Origin: Macrocystis pyrifera
Taxonomy: Eukaryota; Sar; Phaeophyceae; Laminariales; Laminariaceae
Assembly (NCBI GenBank): GCA_031763025.1
Contig: JASSKH010000017.1
Coordinates: 8,472,254 to 8,536,253 of the forward strand
DNA: 64,000 bases
Direction: 5' to 3'
Part shown: in pieces, positions 12,067 to 22,173 of the stretch
How the letters are laid out: each line of letters begins with the position of its first letter
Numbering within the stretch: the stretch's first letter is position 1
The notes under the pieces: model-generated
Databases searched by the model: none
What the model saw: only the letters and a program-made list of their open reading frames with translations
Told to the model about the DNA's origin: nothing
Position numbers and translations under genes: made by a program

Positions 12067-12288
12067 GTGAGTAGACACACAACGCAAAAAAAAAGGAACA
12101 AACTGATGAAAAGGGAGCGGGTGTGCTTGCTGGGGTTTGAACTCACGCGAACAGGTTCGAAGTCCAACCCCATGCTGTACCTGTAGTACTTTATCATGCA
12201 TTTTCAAATGTTGCTTATGTTTCGGTCGAAGAAAGGGACGCCTGGCGAAAAAAACTACTGTTGATACCTCGGCGATGCTATAACGATC

Positions 12289-12724
12289 TTAAAAAACCTC
12301 ACAGGTGCAAAAACGGCATGCTTCGTACTCATCATAATAAGCTTGGCTTCGCGAGACCTGGCTGCGTGTACTAGGCTTGCATTTTTTTCCCGCCGAAAAA
12401 TAGTAAATGAGAGCGATACAAGTACTTAATAGAAGCCATAGACAAAAAATTTTTTCGGGGGGGGGGGTCAAGTTCGATAGCTGCGCGTAGACGTCTACCA
12501 CGTTGTTTTTGTTATTCTCCCGCGACAAGGATGCCCTGAGACAACCAAACAAACATGCATCACATGAATCCCCCCAAGCTGCGTCGTGAAACAACATCGT
12601 ACCTCAGCCGCCTCGCCATGCCTTGCGACTTTTCTCCGTCGGCCGGTCGTCCTGCATTGGCCCCCCTGTGGGCGGACCCATCCCTCTTCACCGACGCCAT
12701 CGCTGCCGGCCTTGTCGTCGCCAT
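12289..12724 (-). CDS. Mini-gene unit 1: two-exon small protein
   Basis: The first coding exon is 12603-12724. Its ATG lies 16 bases inside an exon that opens after a strong acceptor (GTTTTCCTTTCAG), so a 5' non-coding exon is implied. It reads MATTRPAAMASVKRDG and ends RRL plus AG. A 67-bp intron (GTACGA to GGTTGTCTCAG) follows. Exon 2 starts at 12535, completes Arg and reads ASLSRENNKNNVVDVYAQLS. In this copy the frame stays open across a short G/C run into a hydrophobic stretch and a Cys-containing tail (YYDEYEACRFCTCEVF), giving about 122 residues. In copy 2 the part after the run is in another frame, so the true C-terminus is uncertain. Units 2 and 3 share the start context, splice positions and motif GT(K/E)SSMA across the start. 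Function unknown. Confidence 0.5.
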
Positions 12725-13083
12725 GCTGCTCTCGGTGCCCCTGAAAGGAAAACACACACACGTGACGAAAAAAAAAAAAACGGAGCGTCGCGGGGGAGCG
12801 AGGGGTGGGTGAATATCAATAGGTTGTATGTTTTCGAGTTTTTTTTTCTGGTTGAACACTTCTTATTGGTTTTGTTAGCAGCAAGTAGCAGCAACAGCGG
12901 GCGGGAAGAGGCAGGAGAAGGGGTACACTCAGGAGCCCTAAGGGGATAACACTTCAGTACGAACCACTCTCCAAAGCAAACGAAACAATACGCGCGAATA
13001 TCGCGTGCTTGCTACAGCATTATTATCGCACTTCAGTTTACAAGAAAAACAACGTGAAGATCACGCGCCCGCTGGGCTATAAA

Positions 13084-13368
13084 CTATAAACAAAGTGAGG
13101 CAGACGCGCTCGGGAAGGTGCGCCAAACGCAGGCGGCTACTATACACGCTTTTGCGTGTATCTTGCCCAGCAAAGACGTCCTGAGACCACCAAACAAACA
13201 TAAAAATCGCCAATCACTGGTGCCGTGTCGTGAAGAAATATCGTACCTCGGCCCTCGTGTTTCCCCCTCCAGCTGTCCGCCGGCGACCGTTCGAGTGTTT
13301 TGGGCCCCCTGGTAGGCGGACACGGCCCTCGTCGATGTCGCCACCGGTGCCGCCCTTACCGCCGCCAT
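13084..13368 (-). CDS. Mini-gene unit 2: two-exon small protein
   Basis: Paralogue of unit 1. The coding part of exon 1 is 13247-13368, exactly the 122 bp of unit 1, preceded by an acceptor (TTCTTTTTTTAAAG) and AGAGCAGC before the ATG. It reads MAAVRAAPVATSTRAVSAYQ and ends ETRGP plus AG. The 66-bp intron runs GTACGA to GGTGGTCTCAG. Exon 2 (13084-13180) reads TSLLGKIHAKACIVAACVWR and stops at TAG, for about 72 residues. Copy 2 (56488-56771) has identical exon lengths. Conserved exon length and splice phase among diverged units suggest real genes or recently lost ones. Confidence 0.5.
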   Translation of the reverse strand: MAAVRAAPVATSTRAVSAYQGAQNTRTVAGGQLEGETRGPRYDISSRHGTSDWRFLCLFGGLRTSLLGKIHAKACIVAACVWRTFPSASASLCL

Positions 13369-13461
13369 GCTGCTCTTTGTGTTCCTTTAAAAAAAGAAGG
13401 AACGCGAGGACACGGCGAAAAAAAATAGAGAGCGGCCAGGGGCCGGAGGGGGGGGGGGGGG

Positions 13462-13967
13462 TGTACTCATTATCATGCATGGCCGTGGTCGTATGACCAT
13501 AGACCCTCGCATCCCTACAATGCCGGGACGGAGCGCGTCGGGTTTTCACCGACCAGGCAGACATAGCTTGCACCAAGCGCGAAGCGTTGGGCGAGTCGCA
13601 TGAAGAGTGAGCTGCATCCTATTAAGAACCGCTATAGAGACAGATTTTCTTGCATATGGATGACAGCGTCAATGAATTGATTTAATTTCTGGTGTGGCCA
13701 CTTCCGGAGACAGCAATGAGTTTACTATGTAACTGCCTCGTGGGTGCCTCACCATATACACACTACGTGATACGATCATCCCCCTTTGTGCGGAGTAAAG
13801 ATTCTCTCCGCACAAAAATGATCTAACTTGACCGCCAGCCGTGGTAACCGCCAAAAAAAAAAAAAACGGTACCCTGGCAGTCTATAGCTCACGCAGTGAG
13901 AGGCGTGTTTTACAGCGTCGTCGCCAACCGACGCCAACCCAACCTATATATACCAGGTATATAAATA
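13462..13967 (+). mobile_element. Dispersed element A, full length
   Basis: Forward copy from TGTACTCATTATCATGCATG, after a run of 13 G, to TATATATACCAGGTATATAAATA, before a run of 6 G. It lies between mini-gene units 2 and 3. In copy 2 only the first 188 bases remain (56862-57049). Confidence 0.9.
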
Positions 13968-14165
13968 GGGGGGGGTAGGTTTTGTGGGGGGGTTTCGGTG
14001 GGTTAATGTTTTAGACTGTGACCTTGTTGTTTAGCAGCGGCAAGAGAGGGGGGGACGATGGGGAGAGAGGGGTTACGCTCAGGGGAGAGGGGATAACTCC
14101 GACAAATTTATTCTCTAAGGAAAACGAAAAAAAATGTGCGAAGATCGCGCGATTGCTACGGCATT

Positions 14166-14511
14166 TTACTCCATAAGAAATGTAACACAAAGATGGACGC
14201 AACGTAAGTACCACCTCTCGGACGGACGGCACGCTATTACCCCCTTTTGAGACAAGGTAATATCACCAGTATTGGATTCAAACAGCGTTCTACTATGAGG
14301 TAATATGACCACCGCACGTGCCGAACAATGCAACAACTCAATCGAGGCAATACGATGCCACCGCGCCGAGACGAAATGCTTACCTCAACTGCCGAGCAGC
14401 GCCTTCCGGCTTCTGGCTGTCGATCGTCCGGAATGCATCGCCTCCCCTGTTGGCAGGCAAATTCTTCCTGGCAGCAACCTCCGGTGTCAGCCTCGCTGCC
14501 GCCGCCGCCAT
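14166..14511 (-). CDS. Mini-gene unit 3: two-exon small protein
   Basis: Third paralogue. Exon 1 coding part is 14384-14511 (128 bp) after the acceptor CCTTCCCTTTCAG; it reads MAAAAARLTPEVAARKNLPA and ends GAARQL plus AG. The donor is GTAAGC and the intron 91 bp. Exon 2 (14166-14292) follows ACCTCATAG and reads RTLFESNTGDITLSQKG before a Cys-containing end, for about 84 residues. In copy 2 the acceptor region is altered (57350-57362) and its AG is lost, so that copy cannot splice this way. Exon 2 is not clearly homologous to exon 2 of units 1 and 2. Confidence 0.45.
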
Positions 14512-14599
14512 GCTGCTCTTGGTTCCCCTGAAAGGGAAGGAACGGAAGGACAAGACGGAAAACAAGCATAGTGTGGCCGGGGGAGGGGGGGGGTGGGGG

Positions 14600-14890
14600 T
14601 GAGGAATAAATACTTCTGTATCCGGGGGTTTGCTGTGAAAGCATTGTTTAGCATCGGCAAGAGAGGAAGGGAGGAAGAAAGAGAGGGGTATCGCTCAGGG
14701 GAGGAGCATAAGTTGAACACACTCACTCTAAAAAACAAACGCGAAGATCACGCGCTCTCTAGAATACTCTGCCCTGGTATACAAAATAAAGCAAAACTAA
14801 AGGTAACAGAGATCACACGCTAGCTTACTCCACAAGCAAAGAGAAGCAGTCGCGCTCTCGAAGGTGCATCTACATACCCCATCGCACTAT
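14600..14890 (-). promoter_or_regulatory. Conserved upstream block of the mini-genes
   Basis: A block lying upstream of unit 3 on the minus strand, with related blocks at 12890-13140 (upstream of unit 1), 14020-14240, 35720-35840 and 36410-36500. Shared parts, read on the plus strand, are CAGC(A/G)GCAAGAG, CTCAGGGGAGGGGATAA, CTCTCTAAA and one or two copies of CGCGAAGATCACGCG followed by CGCT. On the minus strand CTGCTAAAC followed by a pyrimidine tract and CAG resembles a branch point and acceptor. It could be promoter, 5' UTR or first intron. Confidence 0.4.
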
Positions 14891-14989
14891 GAAAAAGACA
14901 ATGCTCGAACAGAACGTGTGAGTTGGAGCCCATCTTAATGGGGAACACTAAATTTCGTTATTTGGAAATAAAATTTCAATTCCAATGAA

Positions 14990-15530
14990 CTTTAATTTGA
15001 TTTCGAAAAAAAAGCGTGTTCATTGTCAAACAAAAAGGAAATCGAAACAACCTAGAAAAATGCAGCGCGTCACACAACGCCCAGCCGACAAACAGCGACG
15101 AGCGTAGACGAGAGCGAAGGTTTGCGTTGTCGCGTGCGCGCCGACGCCAGCATTTTTTTCATTTTGGTGGCGCAGGATAGGAAGCTATCACTCTCAAGGT
15201 GTCTTGGGTGGGCGGAGGGAGCCCTCAAGCGCCATGTGCGGAACAGCGAAGGTGGTGCAGCTATCGAGGTCTCGAGCGTATCCTCTGTTTTTTCGCTCGT
15301 TTGCTCGGTTTTTGTGGTGGTTGGTCGATCGAGCAAAGCGAAGAATTGGGCTTGCGGCCACCATGATTTCTTTTGAGGCGCCACCGCCGGAGTACGATGT
15401 GATATGGTATGTGGCCGTGGGCGCGGCTATTGCTCCGCTCGCCAGTCGTTGAAGTTCGCGTTTTATCGCCTCGACGGTGGTCACCGAAGCGGCCAAGAAT
15501 CACCCCAGACTCCACCGGGGGTGTTGACCC
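14990..15530. other. Region with overlapping ORFs on both strands, unresolved
   Basis: Several frames of 84-104 codons overlap here on both strands, for example a minus-strand frame with TTVEAIKRELQRLASG and another with EQTSEKTEDTLETSIAAP. The two duplicate copies differ at only a few bases, some of which change residues in each frame, so none is favoured. No splice pair with matching phase was found. An unrecognised exon may be present. Confidence 0.25.
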
Positions 15531-15566
15531 ACCATGAACATGCTACATCAAGGCTGATCAACTCCC

Positions 15567-15972
15567 AAATTCGAAATTGAAATAAAAATATCACACGAAA
15601 AAAATCCCAAAAGACTTTTCACTCAAATAGTTTTTTTCTAATTTGCCCCTTCGAATCCTGCCTGGTCATGCACTCTTCGGCCAATCAGATGCAAATTAAA
15701 TTAAAAAAATATAATCAAATCAAATTGAAAGAACCAAAAGTCCTCGATAAAATGGACCCTTATAAGGCATAAATTCGAAATTGAAATAAAAATGTCACAC
15801 GAAACAATTCCCAAAAGACTTTTCACTCAGATTGTTTTTTTCTAATTTGTCCCTTCGAATCCTGCCTGGTCATGCACTCTTCGGCCAATCAGATGCAAAT
15901 TAAACTAGAATAAAAATCAAATCAAATTGAAAGAACCAAAAGTCCTCGATAAGATGGATTCTTATAAGGCAT
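15567..15972. repeat. Tandem duplication, two units of about 204 bp
   Basis: Units 15567-15770 and 15771-15972 align along their full length. Each contains GCCAATCAGATGCAAATTAA (a CCAAT box beside an octamer-like ATGCAAAT) and CCTTCGAATCCTGCC. The AT-rich composition differs from its surroundings. It lies about 100 bp beyond the stop codon of the minus-strand gene at 16072-20492. Confidence 0.9.
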
Positions 15973-16071
15973 CCGCCGACGCAGCATCAAAACAAAGTTT
16001 AGGGCAGTTCATTCACCCTGCACCTTCTACCAAAATTATTCGAAGAGCTGAATAAGCGGCCGCACGTAATT

Positions 16072-19000
16072 TTATGCCTGGTATCGTTCAGTACGTACAG
16101 TAGTCTTGGCGGCTGCAATGTAGCGAAACATATGTACCCGTACGAAACCGCACCTTGTCAAGGATGCGAGGCCAGGCGTTACGACGCAAGTGGTGGTCTT
16201 CCTAGCCTTGGCAGCGGTCGCCGGCACTGCTTGGCGCGGGGTGTTGATGCCGATGGCCGACAAAGGCGACCGCGTGGGCGGCGGCGGCGGCGGCGGAAGC
16301 GGCGGCCCTGATGGAAAGACTTCGCTTCTCAGCCGAAGAAGTGGCACACGGCGAAGAGAACATCGCGCCTCCGACCCCAACCCCTATCCAAGGGGCGCGC
16401 CTTCCGGTGGGGCATCCCGATACCCTCCCACCGTTTTCGTCATTGCATGGCACTGGCGTGGGGGCGGCCGTGGCGGTGGGTGTGGCGGGGATTGCAGGGG
16501 CGACGGTGGCGGTGGGGATGGCGGGGACCTCAGGAGCGACGGTGGCGGTGATGCTGATGGGAGCTGCAGGGGCGGCGATGGCGGTCACGGGAGCGGAGGG
16601 AGCGATGGAGGCGGCGGGGATGGCGGCGATCGGGGCGGCGGGTTTGGTGGTGGCGGGAGGGGAGGCGGCGATCGGGGCGGCGGAGATGGTGATGGCGGGG
16701 GTGGAGGGGGCGATCGGGGCGGCGGGTTTGGTGGTGGCGGCGGGGGGGAGGCGGCGATCGGGGCGGCGAGGATGGTGATGGCGGGGGTGGAGGGGGCGAT
16801 CGGGGCGGTGGGTTTGGTGGTGGCAGGGGGGGAGGCGGCGATCGGGGCGGCGGGGATGGTGATGGCGGGGGTGGAGGGGCGATCGGGGCGGCGGGTTTGT
16901 TGGTGGCGGGGGGGCAGGCGGCGATCGGGGCGGCGGGGGGGTGGTGATGGCGGGGGTGGAGGGGGCGATCGGGGCGGCGGGTTTGTTGGTGGCGGGGGGG
17001 AGAGGCGGCGATCGGGGCGGCGGGGATGGTCATGGCGGGGGTGGAGGGGGCGATCGGGGCGGCGGGTTTGGTGATGGCGGGGGGGGGGGGAGGCGGCGAT
17101 CGGGGCGGCGGGGATGGTCATGGCGGGGGTAGAGGGGGCGATGGGAGCGACGGCGCCGGCGGCGCTGATGACGGCTGGCATGGGGGACATGGGCTTGGTG
17201 GTTGCGGCGCACGAAGCCAGGATGTCCAGGGCAGTCAGCGTAGTCGAAGGCGAGACGGTGGTGGTGACGGGGGAGGTGGTGGCGGCCTGTGGCGGCTTCA
17301 CGGTGGTGGCTGTCGTCGTCTTCGTGGTCGTCGTCGCTGTCGGCAACGGCAGAGGCGTGGCTGTGGCCGCCAACGACACGAGGACGGCGAATGCTGATGG
17401 GCTCGATGCAGGCGTGGTTGGTCCCTGCTCCCCGGCATCACTCGAGATGTTGAGCACCGACGGAGGAGTCATAGTGCCGCTCACCAAGGTCCGCGAGGCA
17501 CCTGGGGTGGAGAATGTCGAGGCGGCGGTAGAAGACACGGCAGCGGCAATGCCCGAGGCACGGGTGCAGAGCGTGTTGGCGCTCAAGGGCGTCGCGGGAG
17601 ACGCGTCTAGCCCGCCGGCACGAGGGCTTGCATAGCCGGAATCGATGCAGTCGCTGCGGTCGCGGTCGCTGTTGCCGTTTTCGTATCCGTTGCTGCTGGT
17701 GTAGGACTCGTCGGTACTTTCCTCTAGAGAAGCTCCACCGGTCTCCTGCAGCTTACGAGCAAGGGCGTCTCGCTCGGCGACCGCGGCCACCAGGATACAC
17801 TGCATGTCGTTGGTCTGTTCTTTGAGAGCTCGATTGTCCGATTGGAGCCTCTTGTTGCGGGCACCGGCGTTCTGCAGCCTGCGAGCAAGGGCGTCTTTCT
17901 CTTCGACGGCAGCCACCAGGGTCGATTGCAGGTCTTGGACTTGTTCCTGAATGACGAGCTTCTCCGACTGGAGGGTTTGGTTGGTGGCAACCAGCGAGGT
18001 CTTGTCGGCCGCAAGCTGAACGGCGACTGTGTGAACGGCGCTAGCGGCTTGCTTCCAGCTGTTGACTACCTGGGCCTGTTGGGTGCGCAAGCGGCCAGGC
18101 GGGAAGAAAAAGTAATTGGGGACGAGTAGATATCAACAGGGAGTGGGAGGGCAGAAATTTTCGCGTGCACTATCTATTAAATAGACTACGACTATACCAC
18201 ATACTGGTCAAATTATTCCCGGTAGTACATACCATAGGAGCCTGACAACACAAACAGAAAACAGCCGAGTACCTGGCACCTGATGTTAATAGTACCGCTG
18301 TAGTCTATATACCAGATACATTACGTATATTGTATATTTACTTTATTTTATCATGTATACCTGGCACTTGCTTACAGTACGCGACATCAGTTAATAATCT
18401 CCTATTTTGGATAAGGCTCGCGGCTTATATTATCGTTATTGTAATTGTTTCCTGGTAATATTTTTGCCATCCACCACTGCTGTGCATTTAAGCATACGCT
18501 GCTTACATTGTAATGTCAACGTCGAACATAGGAGGCTACCAGGGGCCAGTTAATTTATATCTAGAATGGCGTTCCTTGCTGAGCATGAATGCTTCCGAAG
18601 CTGTAAATTCTTAAAATTCTAAAACTCTCCGCCTAAAATTCTTGACTCCCGAGTTCTTGACTGACCAGCGCACATACACTGAAACAATACAGTAGGTGCA
18701 TCAAGGGCGAAACACCCCCCTTCACATCATAGAGAGTACATACAGGATGTCAGGTACCCAGTAAGAAACCGAAATACTGCCCCACTTGGGCTACATTGAG
18801 ATTTCTTATTGGGTAGAGGGTGCCTTCTACGGTATTTGCAGCCTCAAGTACAACAGCTCCCCCAGTTTCTTATTCTCCTGTAAATACTTACCTCAGTCCC
18901 GCCTTTCACATTTTCCTCTAAATATCATCTCAGTCCTGCCTTTCTTCATTACTGCTGTGCTGGTTTTATCAGGAGGTGCTCGCATATATACTATTAAATA

Positions 19001-20492
19001 CCAGTTGCAGCAGCCTAGTTGCTGTAAAGTAGTTGTACTCGTACCTTATATTATTATTAGTATTAAAATAGTGCTGATGGTATTCGTAGTCTTCACACAA
19101 CAAGCAGGAAGCAGTTGAACTATCACGTAAAACCAACGTAATTTCAATTTTCATGAATGCACGCAAGATATGTACTCGTGTTGATATGAACAGTGCACCT
19201 GGTTGTTGTTCATCAAGTCGCAAAAGCGAGACACCGCGTCCTTGGTCTCCTGCGCGGTCCGCGTGGTGGCCGCCACGGCAGTCTCGATTGCCTCAACGAC
19301 GGCCCTGTCCGACAGGATCGCCTGCGCGGACTCAACAGGGGCGGCAGCGGTAGCGGTGGCGGCGGCGGCGGTCGGGTGCACCCTTCCATCCCCTCCACCC
19401 TCGTCCTGCCCCCCCTCTTGCTCTTGCACCTGGTTGGGGTACAGCTGGCGCTGGTGCTGGCGTTGCTGCTGGTGCCTCTGCCCTGCGGACGAGAGAGGCC
19501 GCGGCAAGTATATGACGCCCTGTGCGCCGGGCGGGGAGGGGCCAGGGCCAGCGTCAATGCATAGGGTGGAAATCAGTGGCTGCTGCTTCTGCTTCTGCTG
19601 CTGATGCTGCTGCTCGTCGTCGCACGGCACGGTCTTCCCCTGGCGGTGGTGTGGCGAAAGCGAGGCAAGGCTGCTTCCTCCGTTGTTCTTTGGAAAGGGC
19701 AGCCACACGGGAGCACGCAGCAAGCACAGCAACGACAGAAGTAAAGCGACGCATCATGCCAACTGCCAACCATAAAAAACGGCGAGAACAACTGATAGGA
19801 TCATCATCGTCGCTTCTGAATCGTTCCTATTTTATAAAACCTTGCATTATTATTGCGCCCTTTGCCTACTGCAGTAGTCCACGCAGGGGGCGCAATGCAT
19901 GCAAGCGCGCGCGAGGAGGAGCAGCTTTGGGTTTTGCGTGCATTCTCGACGCAACGAAGGGGTAATGCAATTTGTTTGTTTTTTTCCCAATGCCTGTGGC
20001 CCATACCCCCAAAAATGCCAACGCTCGCTCGTACCAGGTGTATGTGATGCATGGTTGCGTTGTTGTACCACCCTCCCTCTGATCTGCTCTGATACATACT
20101 CGTACCAGTATATTTTCTATGCGGGGAAGAACTACAGCAGCAGATCTCGTCCTACGTGGAGGATGGACCCGCCCGCGTGCCCCTTTAACTTTGTAGAGTC
20201 GACTCCTCTCTATAATATGCGCACGAGTTTGCATGGGAGCCTGTCGCGATCTCGAAATCTGCCTGTTGTAATTGCTGATGCGGGCTTGGCTGGCGTGGGG
20301 CTTCTTCCCCCTCGCAAAGGCATGCCTATGGTATAATAAACTTACCAGCAGCGCGTTGCGCGGAGCACGGGATGCCGCAGCGCTCTGACCAGGCTGCATC
20401 TTCTGCTGCTGCCCTTGCTGGGACTGCCCTCCGGTGGCAACTGCGGGGAGAGCCGACGCGCTGCTAATAGTCGTAGGGAGGTTGGTGGTCAT
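16072..20492 (-). CDS. Three-exon gene: Gln-rich, coiled-coil, Ala/Pro-repeat protein (copy 1, frame broken)
   Basis: Exon 1 is 20346-20492 (ATG to a GTAAGT donor), exon 2 19199-19687, exon 3 16072-18075. All junctions are phase 0. Exon 1 (MTTNLPTTIS) and exon 2 are rich in Gln and Ala; exon 2 ends SRFCDLMNNNQ. Exon 3 opens with about 110 residues of coiled coil containing two related blocks (LVAAVEEKDALARRLQ and LVAAVAERDALARKLQ), then a Ser/Thr/Pro-rich region, then a 28-residue repeat built on AAPIAASPPATTKP and AAPIAPSTPAITIP, and an Ala-rich tail with TTTCVVTPGLASL. Compared with copy 2, this copy has at least six length changes in G/C runs inside the repeat and tail (for example near 16279, 16746, 16876, 16935, 16991 and 17081) that break the frame. 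They may be sequencing errors or decay. Degenerate relatives lie at 36430-37145 and 37577-38183. Family and function not recognised. Confidence 0.7.
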
Positions 20493-20889
20493 GTTGATGG
20501 TGGTGGTTCTTCTGCGTTGGCTGTCGTAAGAGAGAGAGATCTTCTGTCGCGACGCTCTCTCTGCAGTGATGCTGAGATGAGGCAAGCAGAAAAGTGAATG
20601 CCGTGGTGGGGGGCTGATGGTTGAAACCAAGATCTCGCCCAAAAAAAAGTGGCAAAAAAAAAAACCAAAGGACCAAAAACACCCCAACGGGCAGTGTAAA
20701 AAAACCATTTTTTCGTCGTTGTTATCAGTTATACGAGTACTCGTAGCAAATTTCAAGATAGATATGAGATCTTTCAAGTTGGACATAAAAAAATAATTCA
20801 ATTTGTAGTGTGAAATTGTCAAAAAAAAAAAAACGAAGGCGACGATACCTGGTACGATATCTTTTCACAGCTGGTGTTGGATTATAGTA

Positions 20890-21076
20890 TCGGAAGTTTC
20901 GATGTTTCGAAATATAGAATTTTCGATATACATCGATCGAACGTGATTTGCCCTACATCTCCCGGCCAGAATCTCCGTGTTTTTCTGTTTTGAGCAGCAG
21001 CTCAACTGGGTCAACGCGCGGTGATCGGCCCTCCGCGACGGCGTGGGTGCTGCCTGCCGTTTGTCGAAGCCATGTA
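20890..21076. other. Stretch without a recognisable gene
   Basis: AT-rich then mixed sequence beyond the start of the coiled-coil gene. It contains ATCGAT-type palindromes around 20925-20940. No ORF or splice pair of note was seen. Confidence 0.4.
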
Positions 21077-21181
21077 TTACGGGGGACCATAGTAAATAGG
21101 ACCAAATATTGTTAGTAAAAATAGGTAAGTATATAGGTTTTTGTGTGTACCGTAGGTCCTATTTACTATGGTCCCCCCTAA
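21077..21181. mobile_element. Palindromic MITE, copy M1
   Basis: About 105 bp with imperfect terminal inverted repeats beginning TACGGGGGACCATAGTAAAT and ending with its reverse complement. The centre is AT-rich. Flanking TA/AAT suggests a short AT target duplication. Four more copies are at 22069, 35913, 36253 and 41903. No protein is encoded, so it would depend on a transposase elsewhere. Confidence 0.85.
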
Positions 21182-21679
21182 TAGTACTTGGTACCTCGTA
21201 CTGCAGAGGTACGTTATTAATAGTATGTACTGTAGTAGCAATAGCAGTGGGAATAGTGTGATGCCAAATTGGTGACTAAAATCCTAGCTGCTGCTCCAGC
21301 TGCGCAACGATACCACGTCTCCATTTGCAACTTCGCGACGATTCGTACCCATCCATGCAGATGCTGAGGTTTGGGAGCCGTGTGCGCCATTACGCCATAA
21401 AATCAGACGATTTGGAATGTACCCGGCTCCCCAGAAAACGTATCCACGACCACTCCCCCCCCTCTTCCTTCCCTTGCCCCTGGAGTGCCGAACTTGTTTT
21501 TCGACATACCGACCTCAGATGCATTGCGATCAATACGAGGTCGAGAACCCGAGGAAAAAAACAGTCGTCGTCATCTCCGGCAGACCGGGACAATCGCAAT
21601 TCAAAATCGGCAAGTCGATCTCTATGTCCGGTACTGACTGGTTGAATGTCTTTTGAGGAGTACCTGGTAGTAAACAGAA

Positions 21680-21930
21680 AAAGCGTGCAACGCGGGTATG
21701 AGCCATAGACTCAAGTGGTTCGGTACGGCCTCAATACTCTACTGAACAGTCCGGTAAGGTTCGTTACCAACTCGATACTGGTACCCGATACTTCGGCAAG
21801 TTCGGTACGACTTCAGTACTGTATCAACACTTCGATGAGTTCAGTACGACCTCAGTAATACTGGTACCCGAGACTTCTGTAAGTTCGGTACGCCCACCTA
21901 AAGTACCCCGGGTACCGGTATATACACCCT
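21680..21930 (-). repeat. Degenerate satellite based on GGTACCGGTA
   Basis: Irregular repeats of about 45 bp with GGTACC, TTCGGTAAGTTCGGTACG and CTTCGGCAAG elements, in the opposite orientation to the larger array at 34000-34460. Confidence 0.65.
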
Positions 21931-22068
21931 ACCGAACACACCTTTGCAATAATATGCCTGGTACCTGCTGTATCATACCAGTATCTCAGAGGTGGCTATG
22001 AACATTCCAAGAAAAATGCGTGGTTTTGTGGTGCTTGTTCGCTAAGCAGTACGAGTGATGTATTACTA

Positions 22069-22173
22069 TTACGGGGGTCCATAGTTAACAGGACCTATGG
22101 TATACATAAAAAAATATAAATTTACATATTTTTACTGACAATATTTGGTCCTATTTACTATGGACCCGCGTAA
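22069..22173. mobile_element. Palindromic MITE, copy M2
   Basis: Same family as 21077-21181: TTACGGGGGTCCATAGTTAA at one end and CTATTTACTATGGACCCGCG at the other. Confidence 0.85.

Larger units (their letters stand above)
1..20951 (+). repeat. Large direct duplication, copy 1
   Basis: The sequence from base 1 matches the sequence from 43404 onward almost base for base in the same order and orientation, and the match still holds at 20951, which corresponds to the last base of the window. The left edge of this copy lies outside the window and the right edge cannot be seen because copy 2 is cut off. Differences are scattered substitutions, length changes in G/C homopolymers and trinucleotide runs, one more divergent patch at about 6.78-7.76 kb, and about 320 bp at 13.65-14.0 kb that copy 2 lacks. 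All genes and repeats listed between 1 and 20951 have a partner in copy 2. Confidence 0.97.

Noticed and set aside
12128-12180. tRNA-like GGTTTGAACTCACG and GGTTCGAAGTCC
   Set aside because: No A box and no pairing acceptor or anticodon arms could be placed.
12555-12812. Plus-strand hydrophobic frames over the mini-genes (LVVAMLLSVPLKGK, AAAAAMLLLVPLKGKE)
   Set aside because: They are antisense to exons flanked by good minus-strand acceptors and donors, and have no plus-strand splice sites. The similarity between units is explained by the minus-strand genes.
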